Below, piece by piece: positions 1 to 5,673 of a DNA stretch of 5,763 bases. Every line of letters starts with the position of its first letter. The stretch's first letter is position 1. Below the pieces are notes generated by a model. It had not been told where the DNA came from. It searched no databases and saw nothing but the letters and a program-made list of their open reading frames with translations. The DNA comes from Verrucomicrobiota bacterium (GTDB lineage Bacteria > Verrucomicrobiota > Verrucomicrobiia > Chthoniobacterales > UBA10450): assembly GCA_003218525.1 (NCBI GenBank), contig QHNU01000203.1, positions 1-5,763 on the forward strand, in the 5' to 3' direction. The translations under genes and the position numbers were made by a program.

Positions 1-2
1 CG

Positions 3-245
3 ACCCCGACGCCAACTCCAACTCCAACGCCAAGTCCAACTCCAACTCCGACCCCAACTCCAACTCCGACCCCAACTCCAACTCCGACCCCAACTCCAAC
101 GCCAACTCCGACTCCAACTCCAACTCCAACTCCAACGCCAACTCCGACCCCAACGCCAACTCCAACGCCAACTCCGACCCCAACTCCAACTCCGACCCCA
201 ACTCCAACTCCAACGCCGACGCCGACGCCGACCCCTACACCCACT
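3..245 (+). repeat. Degenerate hexanucleotide (Thr-Pro codon) tandem repeat
   Basis: About 40 consecutive six-base units of the form ACN-CCN. A higher-order 18-base unit, CCAACTCCAACTCCGACC, occurs three times in perfect tandem at 36-53, 54-71 and 72-89, and again at 180-197. Third positions vary (T, C, G on Thr; A, G, C on Pro) while the dipeptide is kept, which points to selection on protein sequence alongside expansion by slippage or unequal exchange. Copy number could differ between strains, or be mis-assembled. Confidence 0.93.
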
Positions 246-605
246 CCTACGCCAAGTCCCTCACCCACCGCGTCCCCTGGTTCGACTCCTAGTCCGACGG
301 CAAGTCCATCAGCGACTCCGCACGGGCATGGTCATGGGTGGGGACACAACCCCCATTCCACACCAGCACCCACCGGCGCTACGGCCACACCAGCACCTGC
401 CGGCGCTACGGTTTCAGGCCTGACCGATGCATCAAGTCCGACGCCCTCTCCGGAAGTGGAGACCAATCTTGACGGTGCATCTAAGACTGCACGCACCCTC
501 CGGTTTAAGCGGCGCCTCCAACGCCTGCACATTGCGCAGCCCGCGAATCCTGATCAACAGGACCCCGCTGGACCGACGCCACCTCGCGGAACGCTCCCCC
601 AGTAA
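3..605 (+). CDS. 3' end of a Thr-Pro-repeat protein (5' partial)
   Basis: The frame starting at base 3 stays open for 200 codons to a TAA at 603-605 and has no start codon in the window, so the gene begins upstream. The first ~80 residues alternate Thr and Pro almost perfectly (a Ser replaces Thr once). A Ser/Pro/Thr stretch follows, then a His/Gly patch (H-G-H-G-H-G-W-G-H-N-P-H), two copies of a nine-residue T-P-A-P-x-G-A-T-x repeat, and a basic segment (R-T-L-R-F-K-R-R-L-Q-R-L) near the end. Alternating Thr-Pro tracts usually form extended, protease-resistant, often glycosylated linkers or stalks in surface or secreted proteins. A stalk or wall/outer-membrane spacer role is inferred; any functional domain lies outside the window. 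The opposite strand would read Gly-Val repeats but is closed by a stop at 332. The exact C-terminus is less certain than the repeat frame, because the composition changes after about residue 140. Confidence 0.72.
   Translation, partial: TPTPTPTPTPSPTPTPTPTPTPTPTPTPTPTPTPTPTPTPTPTPTPTPTPTPTPTPTPTPTPTPTPTPTPTPTPTPTPTPTPTPSPSPTASPGSTPSPTASPSATPHGHGHGWGHNPHSTPAPTGATATPAPAGATVSGLTDASSPTPSPEVETNLDGASKTARTLRFKRRLQRLHIAQPANPDQQDPAGPTPPRGTLPQ
361..411 (+). repeat. Two-copy 27-base in-frame tandem repeat
   Basis: A 24-base block starting CACCAGCACC and ending CCGGCGCTACGG occurs at 361-384 and again at 388-411. The period is 27 bases, with only two differences in the block (CA versus TG). It encodes T-P-A-P-T-G-A-T-A followed by T-P-A-P-A-G-A-T-V. 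The period is a multiple of three, so the reading frame of the Thr-Pro protein is preserved. Confidence 0.85.
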
Positions 606-633
606 GCTCTCACCGACTTGACCGAAGCGTTCA

Positions 634-654
634 GTCCGGTTTTGCTAACCGGGC
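634..654 (+). terminator. Hairpin after the Thr-Pro gene, possible terminator
   Basis: CCGGTT (636-641) and AACCGG (647-652) form a perfect six-base stem around a five-base loop, extendable by a G-C and a T-G pair to 634-654. It lies about 30 bases after the TAA of the Thr-Pro gene. No T-run follows, so it is not a classical intrinsic terminator. It could still be a transcript 3'-end stabiliser or a chance hairpin. Confidence 0.35.
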
Positions 655-776
655 AGTCGCATCAATCGACCAGCGGACGTAGTGGATGACCCGCAGGCGC
701 CTTCAGTCCAAATCGAAGGCTTTCGTGCGTGCAAAAATCCTGCAGGGCGCATTGAATCCGCCGAAGTGCATCCGAT

Positions 777-790
777 TTTTCTGCAGAAAA
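777..790. promoter_or_regulatory. 14-bp perfect palindrome, candidate operator
   Basis: TTTTCTGCAGAAAA is a perfect dyad ending about 40 bases upstream of the ATG at 831. The 606-830 gap holds no other gene, and palindromes in such a place are often repressor sites. A 14-bp perfect palindrome is expected roughly 0.3 times by chance in a window this size but only about 0.01 times in this gap. No recognised regulator site or clear -35/-10 pair accompanies it. Confidence 0.3.
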
Positions 791-830
791 CGCCGTTAAG
801 AACTAGCGATTGCTCTAGCCAAAGTTGATC

Positions 831-1460
831 ATGCAGCTCCGTCGATCAGGTACGAACAACTTTACTGGTAAGGAACTACGAAACTTGCGCGGATTAAAAA
901 CGCCGGCTGGTGTGCAGCGCTTTCTTGACGATTTACCATATCATTTGGCCGACACCGCATGGTCGCCACGAGTGGTCCTAAGGGAACGCACTGCGCATTG
1001 CCTTGAAGGCGCGATCTTTGCCGCGGCCGCATTGCGGGTGCTCGGATTCCCGCCGCTGCTGTGGGATCTCGAAGCTGATCAGGATACGGATCACGTGCTC
1101 GCGATTTTTAAAGTGCGCGGTTTGTGGGGTGCTGTAGCGAAATCAAATTTCACGGTTTGCCGCTACCGAGAGCCGGTTTACCGCACTTTGCGCGAACTCG
1201 CGATGAGCTACTTCAACGTTTATTTTAATCTCCGCGGCGAACGCACCCTTCGCCGCTACTCGCGGCCGGTCGATCTCTCCCGATTCGACCATCGTGACTG
1301 GATGATTTCAGAGCACGGTGTTTGGTTCATCGCCGAACATCTCTGCCAGATTGCGCACGCACCGCTACTCACGCTGGCGCAGGCAGGCCGACTAACGCGC
1401 ATCGATGCACGAACCCGCGCCGCCGAAATGCTCGGTCATGTTTCAAAAGCGGCAGGTTAG
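831..1460 (+). CDS. Transglutaminase-like (papain-fold) conserved protein
   Basis: A 209-residue protein with no signal peptide or membrane segment, so probably cytoplasmic. The segment A-H-C-L-E-G-A at residues 55-61 places a Cys (C57) at the start of a hydrophobic helix. It is followed by D-H-V-L-A-I-F with H88, then W-G-A-V-A-K-S-N (99-106), R-E-P-V-Y (113-117) and R-E-L-A-M-S-Y-F (121-128). A Cys at a helix start followed ~30 residues later by His on a strand is the layout of the transglutaminase/papain superfamily. The Asp usually found after the second strand is not evident; the spot reads K-S-N. The motifs resemble a widespread uncharacterised bacterial family, and I do not know its substrate. 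The ATG at 831 is preferred over an in-frame TTG at 825; a TAG at 816-818 blocks further extension. The Shine-Dalgarno sequence is weak. Its TAG overlaps the stop of the opposing gene. Confidence 0.8.
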   Translation: MQLRRSGTNNFTGKELRNLRGLKTPAGVQRFLDDLPYHLADTAWSPRVVLRERTAHCLEGAIFAAAALRVLGFPPLLWDLEADQDTDHVLAIFKVRGLWGAVAKSNFTVCRYREPVYRTLRELAMSYFNVYFNLRGERTLRRYSRPVDLSRFDHRDWMISEHGVWFIAEHLCQIAHAPLLTLAQAGRLTRIDARTRAAEMLGHVSKAAG

Positions 1461-1955
1461 GGCTTTTGAATCGTGAATTTGATTGTCTCGGCCAATCTGT
1501 CGCCGACATAAATCTCAGCGCGATATTGTCCGGTAGGCCAGCCTTTGACTGGCCGTGACAGAGTAAAGGTGCCGAATCCGCGTGTTTCTGATGCCTTGGT
1601 TGAAGCCTCATTGACCTGATAATTTGCCGGCGCTGCATCCCCCACATCTTCCGCAATCCAGAGGCAGCGGATCTTGTCACCTGGAGTTAGCGTTTCACCT
1701 TGCCAGCGCAGCAGTCAGCAATTTCGTTTCCGCAGGCGTGGGCGCGATTGCCTGCTGCTCGGTAACTTTCGGCAGCTCCGCTACCTCAAAGCCAATTTTC
1801 TCCTCCAACTGACCCTGCCCGGAATTGACTGTCAAGGATTCGGCGATGCCAACGTTCGGCATGAACCAGCAATCTTTCGCCGAGGTCGTTATCGCGTCAG
1901 CTTGAGAGGTATTGCCAATCACGATCGATGCGATCAAGAGGAAACACTCATGCAT
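1457..1955 (-). pseudogene. Secreted W-I-A-E-D module protein, frameshifted
   Basis: Two minus-strand frames join into one protein of about 165 residues. The first begins at an ATG at 1955 (a TTG at 1991 is also possible) with a signal-like N-terminus, M-H-E-C-F-L-L-I-A-S-I-V-I-G ending around Q-A-D-A. It runs on through a Pro/Gln/Glu linker to a TGA at 1697-1695. The second frame continues to a TAA at 1459-1457. It holds W-I-A-E-D, G-T-F-T-L-S-R-P, G-W-P-T-G-Q-Y-R and L-A-E-T-I-K, matching the C-terminus of the divergent gene at 2042-3043. Dropping one base near 1709, in a CTG/GCTGCGCTGG stretch, gives T-A-R-W-Q and restores the exact spacing of the paralogue (A-R-W, nine residues, K-I-R). 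The gene is therefore either recently inactivated or carries a sequencing error; programmed shifting is less likely. The function is unknown; the module looks like an all-beta, Ig-like fold (inferred). Confidence 0.68.
1460..1675 (-). repeat. W-I-A-E-D module, inverted copy 1
   Basis: This 72-codon segment (K-I-R-C-L-W to the final Pro) aligns without gaps to the plus-strand segment at 2795-3010, with about 41 identical residues by hand count. The DNA is clearly diverged, so this is an old duplication or a shared protein domain rather than a recent inverted DNA repeat. Confidence 0.8.
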
Positions 1956-2066
1956 ACCAACCAGCGTGTGGAAAGGTGCCGCCGCCGTCAAATTCCATTC
2001 GCCGACATGGACGATCTGCGCGCGAGCGGTTACCGTCCGCGATGGTACGACCCGGTGTGGTTCTGA
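1950..2066 (+). CDS. Possible 38-residue ORF with good Shine-Dalgarno
   Basis: ATG at 1950 is preceded by AAGAGGAAA (1936-1944), whose GAGGA lies seven bases upstream. This is the best ribosome binding site in the window. It opens a 38-codon frame ending with TGA at 2064-2066. The product would be small, basic and aromatic (M-H-T-N-Q-R-V-E-R start, R-P-R-W-Y-D-P-V-W-F end), without a hydrophobic segment. It runs antisense over the first codons of the frameshifted minus gene. It overlaps the start of the next plus gene (2042) in another frame, so it could act as a leader coupling translation. It may equally be chance; I recognise no family. Confidence 0.25.
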   Translation: MHTNQRVERCRRRQIPFADMDDLRASGYRPRWYDPVWF

Positions 2067-3043
2067 TCCTATTCTTGAGCGGGGGTATGATACGGGCGGA
2101 TGAACCGTTCCCCACTGCAGCCGGCACAGTTTGGCAATATTCTCTGACCCGCGAGCCGGGTCCGGCCACCACTAGTATTACGCGCAAGGTCCTGCCCTCT
2201 CAAGACATCGGAGATCAAACCTCAGTACCGGTTGAGACTGCTGCCGAAGGCGTCCCCGAATCGACCGAGTTCTTGAAAATACAAGGGGAGGCTGTGCTCG
2301 TGACGTCACGGAGTAGCGCGGGAAAAATTACAACCTTTGATCCAGCGGCAACAATTTTGCCGTCAAAATTAGAGGTTGGATCGCCGTGTGATGGCGACGG
2401 TAAAATCGCTGAAACAAATGTCACGATACCCCTAAAGGTCATCGGCGAAGAAGAAGTGAAAGTACCAGCTGGATCATTCCACGCCTGGCGTATTCACGGG
2501 GAAGACCGAGGACCCATGTCGACCGTCGCAGATCGTTGGGTCGTGCGCGGAATTGGATCGGTTAAAGAATTGGTAACGGAGCGATCTCCCACGGGCGAAC
2601 TCCTTGCCCGCAACACGCTCGAGCTCGTCACACTTCCGAGTTTAAGCAACCGCCAAGCCGCGCTTCCCCCGGAGAAAAAGCCATTGGAAGCTTCCGTTTC
2701 GACGAGCACGGACGGCGATCCGCTCATAACAATCTCAGCCGATGCATTGCAAATCGTTGCCCGCTGGCGCGCTCATGGACTGGCGCAAAGAGCAAAAATC
2801 CGCGCGGTTTGGATTGCTGAGGATACGGGTGAGATCGCACCGCCCGACTATAAGGTAGACGAAGCGACCAATATCGCGACGGCACCGGACGCGTTTGGCA
2901 CATTCACTCTATCCAGACCGGAAGATGGCTGGGCCGCTGGAAAATACCGGGTTGAATTCTATATCGGCAATGTCCTTGCTGAAACCGTGAAACTGACGAT
3001 CGCTCCACCTCCGGTACAGACCGAGTCCAAGGCAGATTTTTGA
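2042..3043 (+). CDS. Predicted secreted protein with C-terminal W-I-A-E-D module
   Basis: From the ATG at 2042 the product is 333 residues. It starts with a signal peptide: M-V-R-P, hydrophobic V-V-L-I-L-F-L, then cleavage probably after M-I-R-A near residue 19. The in-frame ATG at 1928 would put 38 polar residues ahead of this signal and is less likely. Residues 20-200 resemble the TapB/DUF3108-like exported proteins: F-P-x-x-x-G-T-V-W-Q-Y at the start, V-P-A-G-S-F-H-A-W at 141-149, and G-I-G-S-V-K at 170-175. This assignment is by pattern memory only. A Pro/Lys/Ser linker (about 205-225) leads to the ~85-residue module (A240-P323) shared with the divergent neighbour, with W-I-A-E-D at 257-261 and F-G-T-F-T-L-S-R-P at 285-293. 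The role is probably periplasmic or outer-membrane associated; its substrate or partner is unknown. The lipoprotein gene 37 bases downstream may share its transcript. Confidence 0.8.
   Translation: MVRPGVVLILFLSGGMIRADEPFPTAAGTVWQYSLTREPGPATTSITRKVLPSQDIGDQTSVPVETAAEGVPESTEFLKIQGEAVLVTSRSSAGKITTFDPAATILPSKLEVGSPCDGDGKIAETNVTIPLKVIGEEEVKVPAGSFHAWRIHGEDRGPMSTVADRWVVRGIGSVKELVTERSPTGELLARNTLELVTLPSLSNRQAALPPEKKPLEASVSTSTDGDPLITISADALQIVARWRAHGLAQRAKIRAVWIAEDTGEIAPPDYKVDEATNIATAPDAFGTFTLSRPEDGWAAGKYRVEFYIGNVLAETVKLTIAPPPVQTESKADF
2795..3010 (+). repeat. W-I-A-E-D module, copy 2
   Basis: This is the intact partner of the inverted copy at 1460-1675. Conserved positions include K-I-R, W-I-A-E-D-x-G, A-P-x-x-Y, G-T-F-T-L-S-R-P, G-W, G-x-Y-R, L-A-E-T and T-I. 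Here the module is followed by a short charged tail (Q-T-E-S-K-A-D-F) that the other copy lacks. Confidence 0.8.
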
Positions 3044-3080
3044 ATCTGACCAGGCCCTCAGCCGCATCCAATTGTTAACT

Positions 3081-3728
3081 ATGAAAAAGTCCAGTTTTGC
3101 GGCGCTTTCCCTCGTCGCCCTCGGCCTTGCGGCCTGCGATATAGGCGGGATTCGAGGGAATGGGCACGTTGTGACCGAGCAACGCTCAGTTGGTCCATTC
3201 ACCAATATCGATGCCGGCGGCGCCTTCGACATTGAATGGAGCGGCGGCGGGCCTTCTGCCGCTGTTACAGCCGACGAGAACCTGCAACAGTACATCGAAG
3301 TGACGACCCGAGACAATGTCTTGCGTTTGCGCACGAGACAATCAATTCATTTTGCGCGGTCGCTCAAAGTAACGATTACCAGCAGTGCTCTTGAAGCCGT
3401 CAAACTAAGTGGCGCATCGAAGCTGATCGCGCATCAGGTGAAAGGGACGAAATTTTACCTCGAGACAACTGGTGCGACAAAAGTCACGGTCGATGGTGCA
3501 GTCGATGAGCTAATTGCAGACATGACCGGCGCGAGCAATCTGTTCGCGGATTCCCTGCAAACAAAAAATGCCCAGATCTCGGTGACCGGCGCAGGCAAAG
3601 CCCGGATTGCAGTGAGCGATTCGCTGAAAGCTTCGATCACCGGAGCTGGCAAAGTCGAGTACACGGGCAGTCCGCCGCACGTCGAGCGTCAGATCGCCGG
3701 CGCAGGCTCAATCAGGCGGCGAGAGTAG
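3081..3728 (+). CDS. DUF2807 (head-GIN domain) lipoprotein
   Basis: A 215-residue protein beginning M-K-K-S-S with a hydrophobic stretch and a lipobox L-A-A-C at 16-19, so a type II signal peptide and a lipid-anchored envelope protein. After G-N-G-H-V-V comes the pattern of the DUF2807 / putative auto-transporter adhesin head-GIN family: S-V-G-P-F-T-N-I-D-A-G-G-A-F-D-I at 37-52. Gly-Ala turns then recur at residues 110 (S-G-A-S), 130 (T-G-A-T), 149 (T-G-A-S), 169 (T-G-A-G), 187 (T-G-A-G) and 206 (A-G-A-G). The 18-20 residue spacing fits the rungs of a right-handed beta-helix. Asp follows the lipobox Cys; in E. coli that retains lipoproteins in the inner membrane, but the rule may not apply here. 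The start is set at the ATG; a TTG three codons upstream (3072) is an alternative. The molecular role of the family is not established. Confidence 0.9.
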   Translation: MKKSSFAALSLVALGLAACDIGGIRGNGHVVTEQRSVGPFTNIDAGGAFDIEWSGGGPSAAVTADENLQQYIEVTTRDNVLRLRTRQSIHFARSLKVTITSSALEAVKLSGASKLIAHQVKGTKFYLETTGATKVTVDGAVDELIADMTGASNLFADSLQTKNAQISVTGAGKARIAVSDSLKASITGAGKVEYTGSPPHVERQIAGAGSIRRRE

Positions 3729-3761
3729 GTAGTTAGCGATTACGCCTACCACTCGCCTTAT

Positions 3762-3854
3762 TGTCATCCCCGAGCCGCGCAGACGGCGAGGGATCTCCTA
3801 ATAAGAGGTAGTGCGACGTGATTGCGAGATCTCTCGCATTCGATCGGGCTGACA
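3762..3854. repeat. REP-like imperfect inverted repeat between convergent genes
   Basis: The left arm (3762-3797) starts TGTCATCCC and ends GGCGAGGGATCTC. The right arm (3826-3854), read in reverse complement, starts TGTCAGCCC and ends TGCGAGAGATCTC. Eight of nine outer and eleven of thirteen inner positions pair, with an unequal middle and a 28-base loop. It fills most of the gap between two converging stop codons. The TGTCATCC...GGATCTC form recalls a dispersed intergenic repeat I remember from several environmental phyla; this is memory, not a search. It could act as a bidirectional terminator or mRNA 3'-end stabiliser, or be a remnant of a small non-autonomous mobile element. Confidence 0.7.
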
Positions 3855-3882
3855 CTGGGGGCATCACAGCGCCCGAAATAAA

Positions 3883-5673
3883 CTACTCCCAACCGATCTG
3901 GCGGCCTTTGTTTTGTTCCTCCAGCCAGCTTTGCAGCGGTCTGAAATACTCGGCCATCGCGCGAGTGGAAATATCTTCGCCGGTAGCCTCCTTCAGAACT
4001 TTCCGCCAATCTTCCGTTCCACCCTTTTTCAAAATATTGTTCAACCAGGTGCCGACCTCCTTGTTGTCGGCGTAATTACACGACCGCGGGTCCTGGTGAA
4101 GAATTTTGCGCGCGATATAATCGTGGAGCTGGAATTTAAAGACCGTGGCAAACGCGTAATTGTAATAGTAAGCGGGATTGTCGTTGATGTGGGTCTTGGT
4201 CGCTGCGTCACAGAAGTCTTCGCCACGTGCTGCGGGCGGCTCGATTCCCTGCAAATCGCTGACGTATTTCCACCAACGGGCATTCCATTGGTCGGGAGGA
4301 AGATGACGCGCGTAGATGTCTGCTTCCCAATGCGTCATTGTCCCACTGGCGAAGAAGATAAATGGGATGGACCGCGCCAGCGCATCGTCTAACAAGAACG
4401 CCGTCTTGTCCCCTTTGAAATCTGCCGGCAATATTCCGCGCGATTGCAAATACGGCACCTGACTGGAAGCAAGAGCAATAAGTTCGCCGATGCCCTCATG
4501 AAATCCTGGCGCAGCGCCGATGCGCAACAAGTAGGGAACCTCCAGCCGCGAATAGGCTTTGAAATAATAACCATGACCTAATTCGTGGTGGGCGGTGAAA
4601 AACCACCTTGAGTTTGGCTCGATACTTTGTAACGAGCGAATGTCATCCTGCAGATCAATATGCCAGCACGAGGCGTGCGTGTTCTTCTTTCGTTTCGAAC
4701 CGGGCGGTAGTGGGTAAAGATCGGAGCGCTGCCAAAAAGTCGCCGGTAATGGCGTGAATCCCAGTCCCGTGTAGAACTGCTCGCCCGTTTTGATCACCCA
4801 TTCTGCGCTGCGATCGGTAAAATATTTGTCAATGTTCGCGGCCTCGACCAAACCAGTCCATTCCTGGCTCCAGCGGTTATTGATCCAGTGTGCCGGAATC
4901 TTCTTCGGCACGGGTTGATGAAATTTCTCTGCCAACTTGTACTTCGCCCAGGTGTGGAGTTGCAGATAGAGGGGCCGCAAGGTAGCCATCCAGCTTTCCT
5001 GCAGCTTCAGCATCTCGTCCGCACTCATTCCATAGCTCGCAACTTCGAGAGAAAAGTAATCGGGATATTTCATTTCCTTGGCCACGCCATTGCGTAGCTC
5101 GCGCAATCTGACCAGGTTTGGTTTTAGCGCCGGCCCGCTTTCTTTTGATGCCTCCCAAATCGCTTTTCGCTCATTCAAATCAATGCTGGAGTTGAGCTTG
5201 TCGTCGATTTGGTTGGTGGTAATCGACCGGCCATCCACTTTGAATTCAAAGCTGTTCAAAATGGAGGCTTGTTTCGTTTCAGCCTCGACTCGTCGGGCCA
5301 CAAGATCCGGATTTGTCATTGGCCCTTCAGCGGCGTTGAGAAGCAATTGGTTCAATTCCCGCACCGTCAGCTCGTTCAACTCTGCTTTGTGGGTGAGCAA
5401 ATCACGCGCTTCGTTAATCAACGCTGGATTGCCATTGAAAGCGGCCGCGGCTTTGCCGGCAGTCTCGGCCGCAGCATCGTGCTCAGGAGTCACATCGGTG
5501 ATCGCGACCCATTGCGCTTCGCTGTTCACCTTGTAGAGGGCTTGGTAACCGGCATTCGCTAGCGAAAGAAATCGATCGGCTCGCTCTTGTGCCGGGGAAT
5601 CGACAGCAAAAGCGAACGCCGGGAGCAAGCTAAATGCGCCGACGAAAACGGCGCGACAGAGAATTGAAAACAT
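3883..5673 (-). CDS. M2 family peptidyl-dipeptidase (ACE-like)
   Basis: A 596-residue zinc metallopeptidase of the angiotensin-converting-enzyme family, which removes C-terminal dipeptides from oligopeptides. Residues 1-23 form a signal peptide (hydrophobic core, A-F-A-F-A before V-D-S), so it is periplasmic or secreted and probably used for peptide scavenging or turnover. The zinc motif is H363-E364-L-G-H367, and the third ligand is E393 in G-F-H-E-G-I-G-E. Substrate-site residues of human ACE also have counterparts: H-A-S-C-W at 333-337 (H353 region), K493 and H495 (K511, H513), and Y503 and Y506 (Y520, Y523). The Arg that binds the second chloride in ACE (R522) appears to be N505. The length is normal for a single-domain bacterial member, and the frame is intact. 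The ATG at 5673 fits the signal peptide; only a weak AGG lies upstream. It converges on the lipoprotein gene across the inverted repeat. Confidence 0.96.
   Translation of the reverse strand: MFSILCRAVFVGAFSLLPAFAFAVDSPAQERADRFLSLANAGYQALYKVNSEAQWVAITDVTPEHDAAAETAGKAAAAFNGNPALINEARDLLTHKAELNELTVRELNQLLLNAAEGPMTNPDLVARRVEAETKQASILNSFEFKVDGRSITTNQIDDKLNSSIDLNERKAIWEASKESGPALKPNLVRLRELRNGVAKEMKYPDYFSLEVASYGMSADEMLKLQESWMATLRPLYLQLHTWAKYKLAEKFHQPVPKKIPAHWINNRWSQEWTGLVEAANIDKYFTDRSAEWVIKTGEQFYTGLGFTPLPATFWQRSDLYPLPPGSKRKKNTHASCWHIDLQDDIRSLQSIEPNSRWFFTAHHELGHGYYFKAYSRLEVPYLLRIGAAPGFHEGIGELIALASSQVPYLQSRGILPADFKGDKTAFLLDDALARSIPFIFFASGTMTHWEADIYARHLPPDQWNARWWKYVSDLQGIEPPAARGEDFCDAATKTHINDNPAYYYNYAFATVFKFQLHDYIARKILHQDPRSCNYADNKEVGTWLNNILKKGGTEDWRKVLKEATGEDISTRAMAEYFRPLQSWLEEQNKGRQIGWE

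Noticed and set aside
1..245. CRISPR array or other regularly spaced repeat at the window start
   Set aside because: The units are contiguous six-base codon pairs with no spacers, and the frame is coding.
332..532. 66-codon minus-strand ORF opposite the Thr-Pro gene
   Set aside because: It is Arg/Val/Gly-rich and mirrors the repeat-bearing plus frame; no start signal or family pattern.
733..780. AAAAATC ... GATTTTT inverted repeat as a terminator
   Set aside because: Only seven A/T-rich pairs across a 34-base loop; too weak to support.
1928..2041. N-terminal extension of the 2042-3043 gene from ATG 1928
   Set aside because: It would bury a good signal peptide behind 38 polar residues and has no properly spaced ribosome binding site.
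1624..2066. Longer plus-strand frames reading across the frameshifted minus gene
   Set aside because: Their composition is what antisense reading of a coding region gives, and the minus strand has clear homology to 2795-3010. Only the part from ATG 1950, with its ribosome binding site, was kept as a low-confidence call.
2909..3334. 141-codon minus-strand ORF spanning the junction of two plus-strand genes
   Set aside because: It covers two well-supported plus genes and has no recognisable domain or signal; a shadow frame.
5078..5536. 152-codon plus-strand ORF inside the M2 peptidase
   Set aside because: Fully antisense to a conserved enzyme; Ser/Arg/Leu-rich shadow translation.
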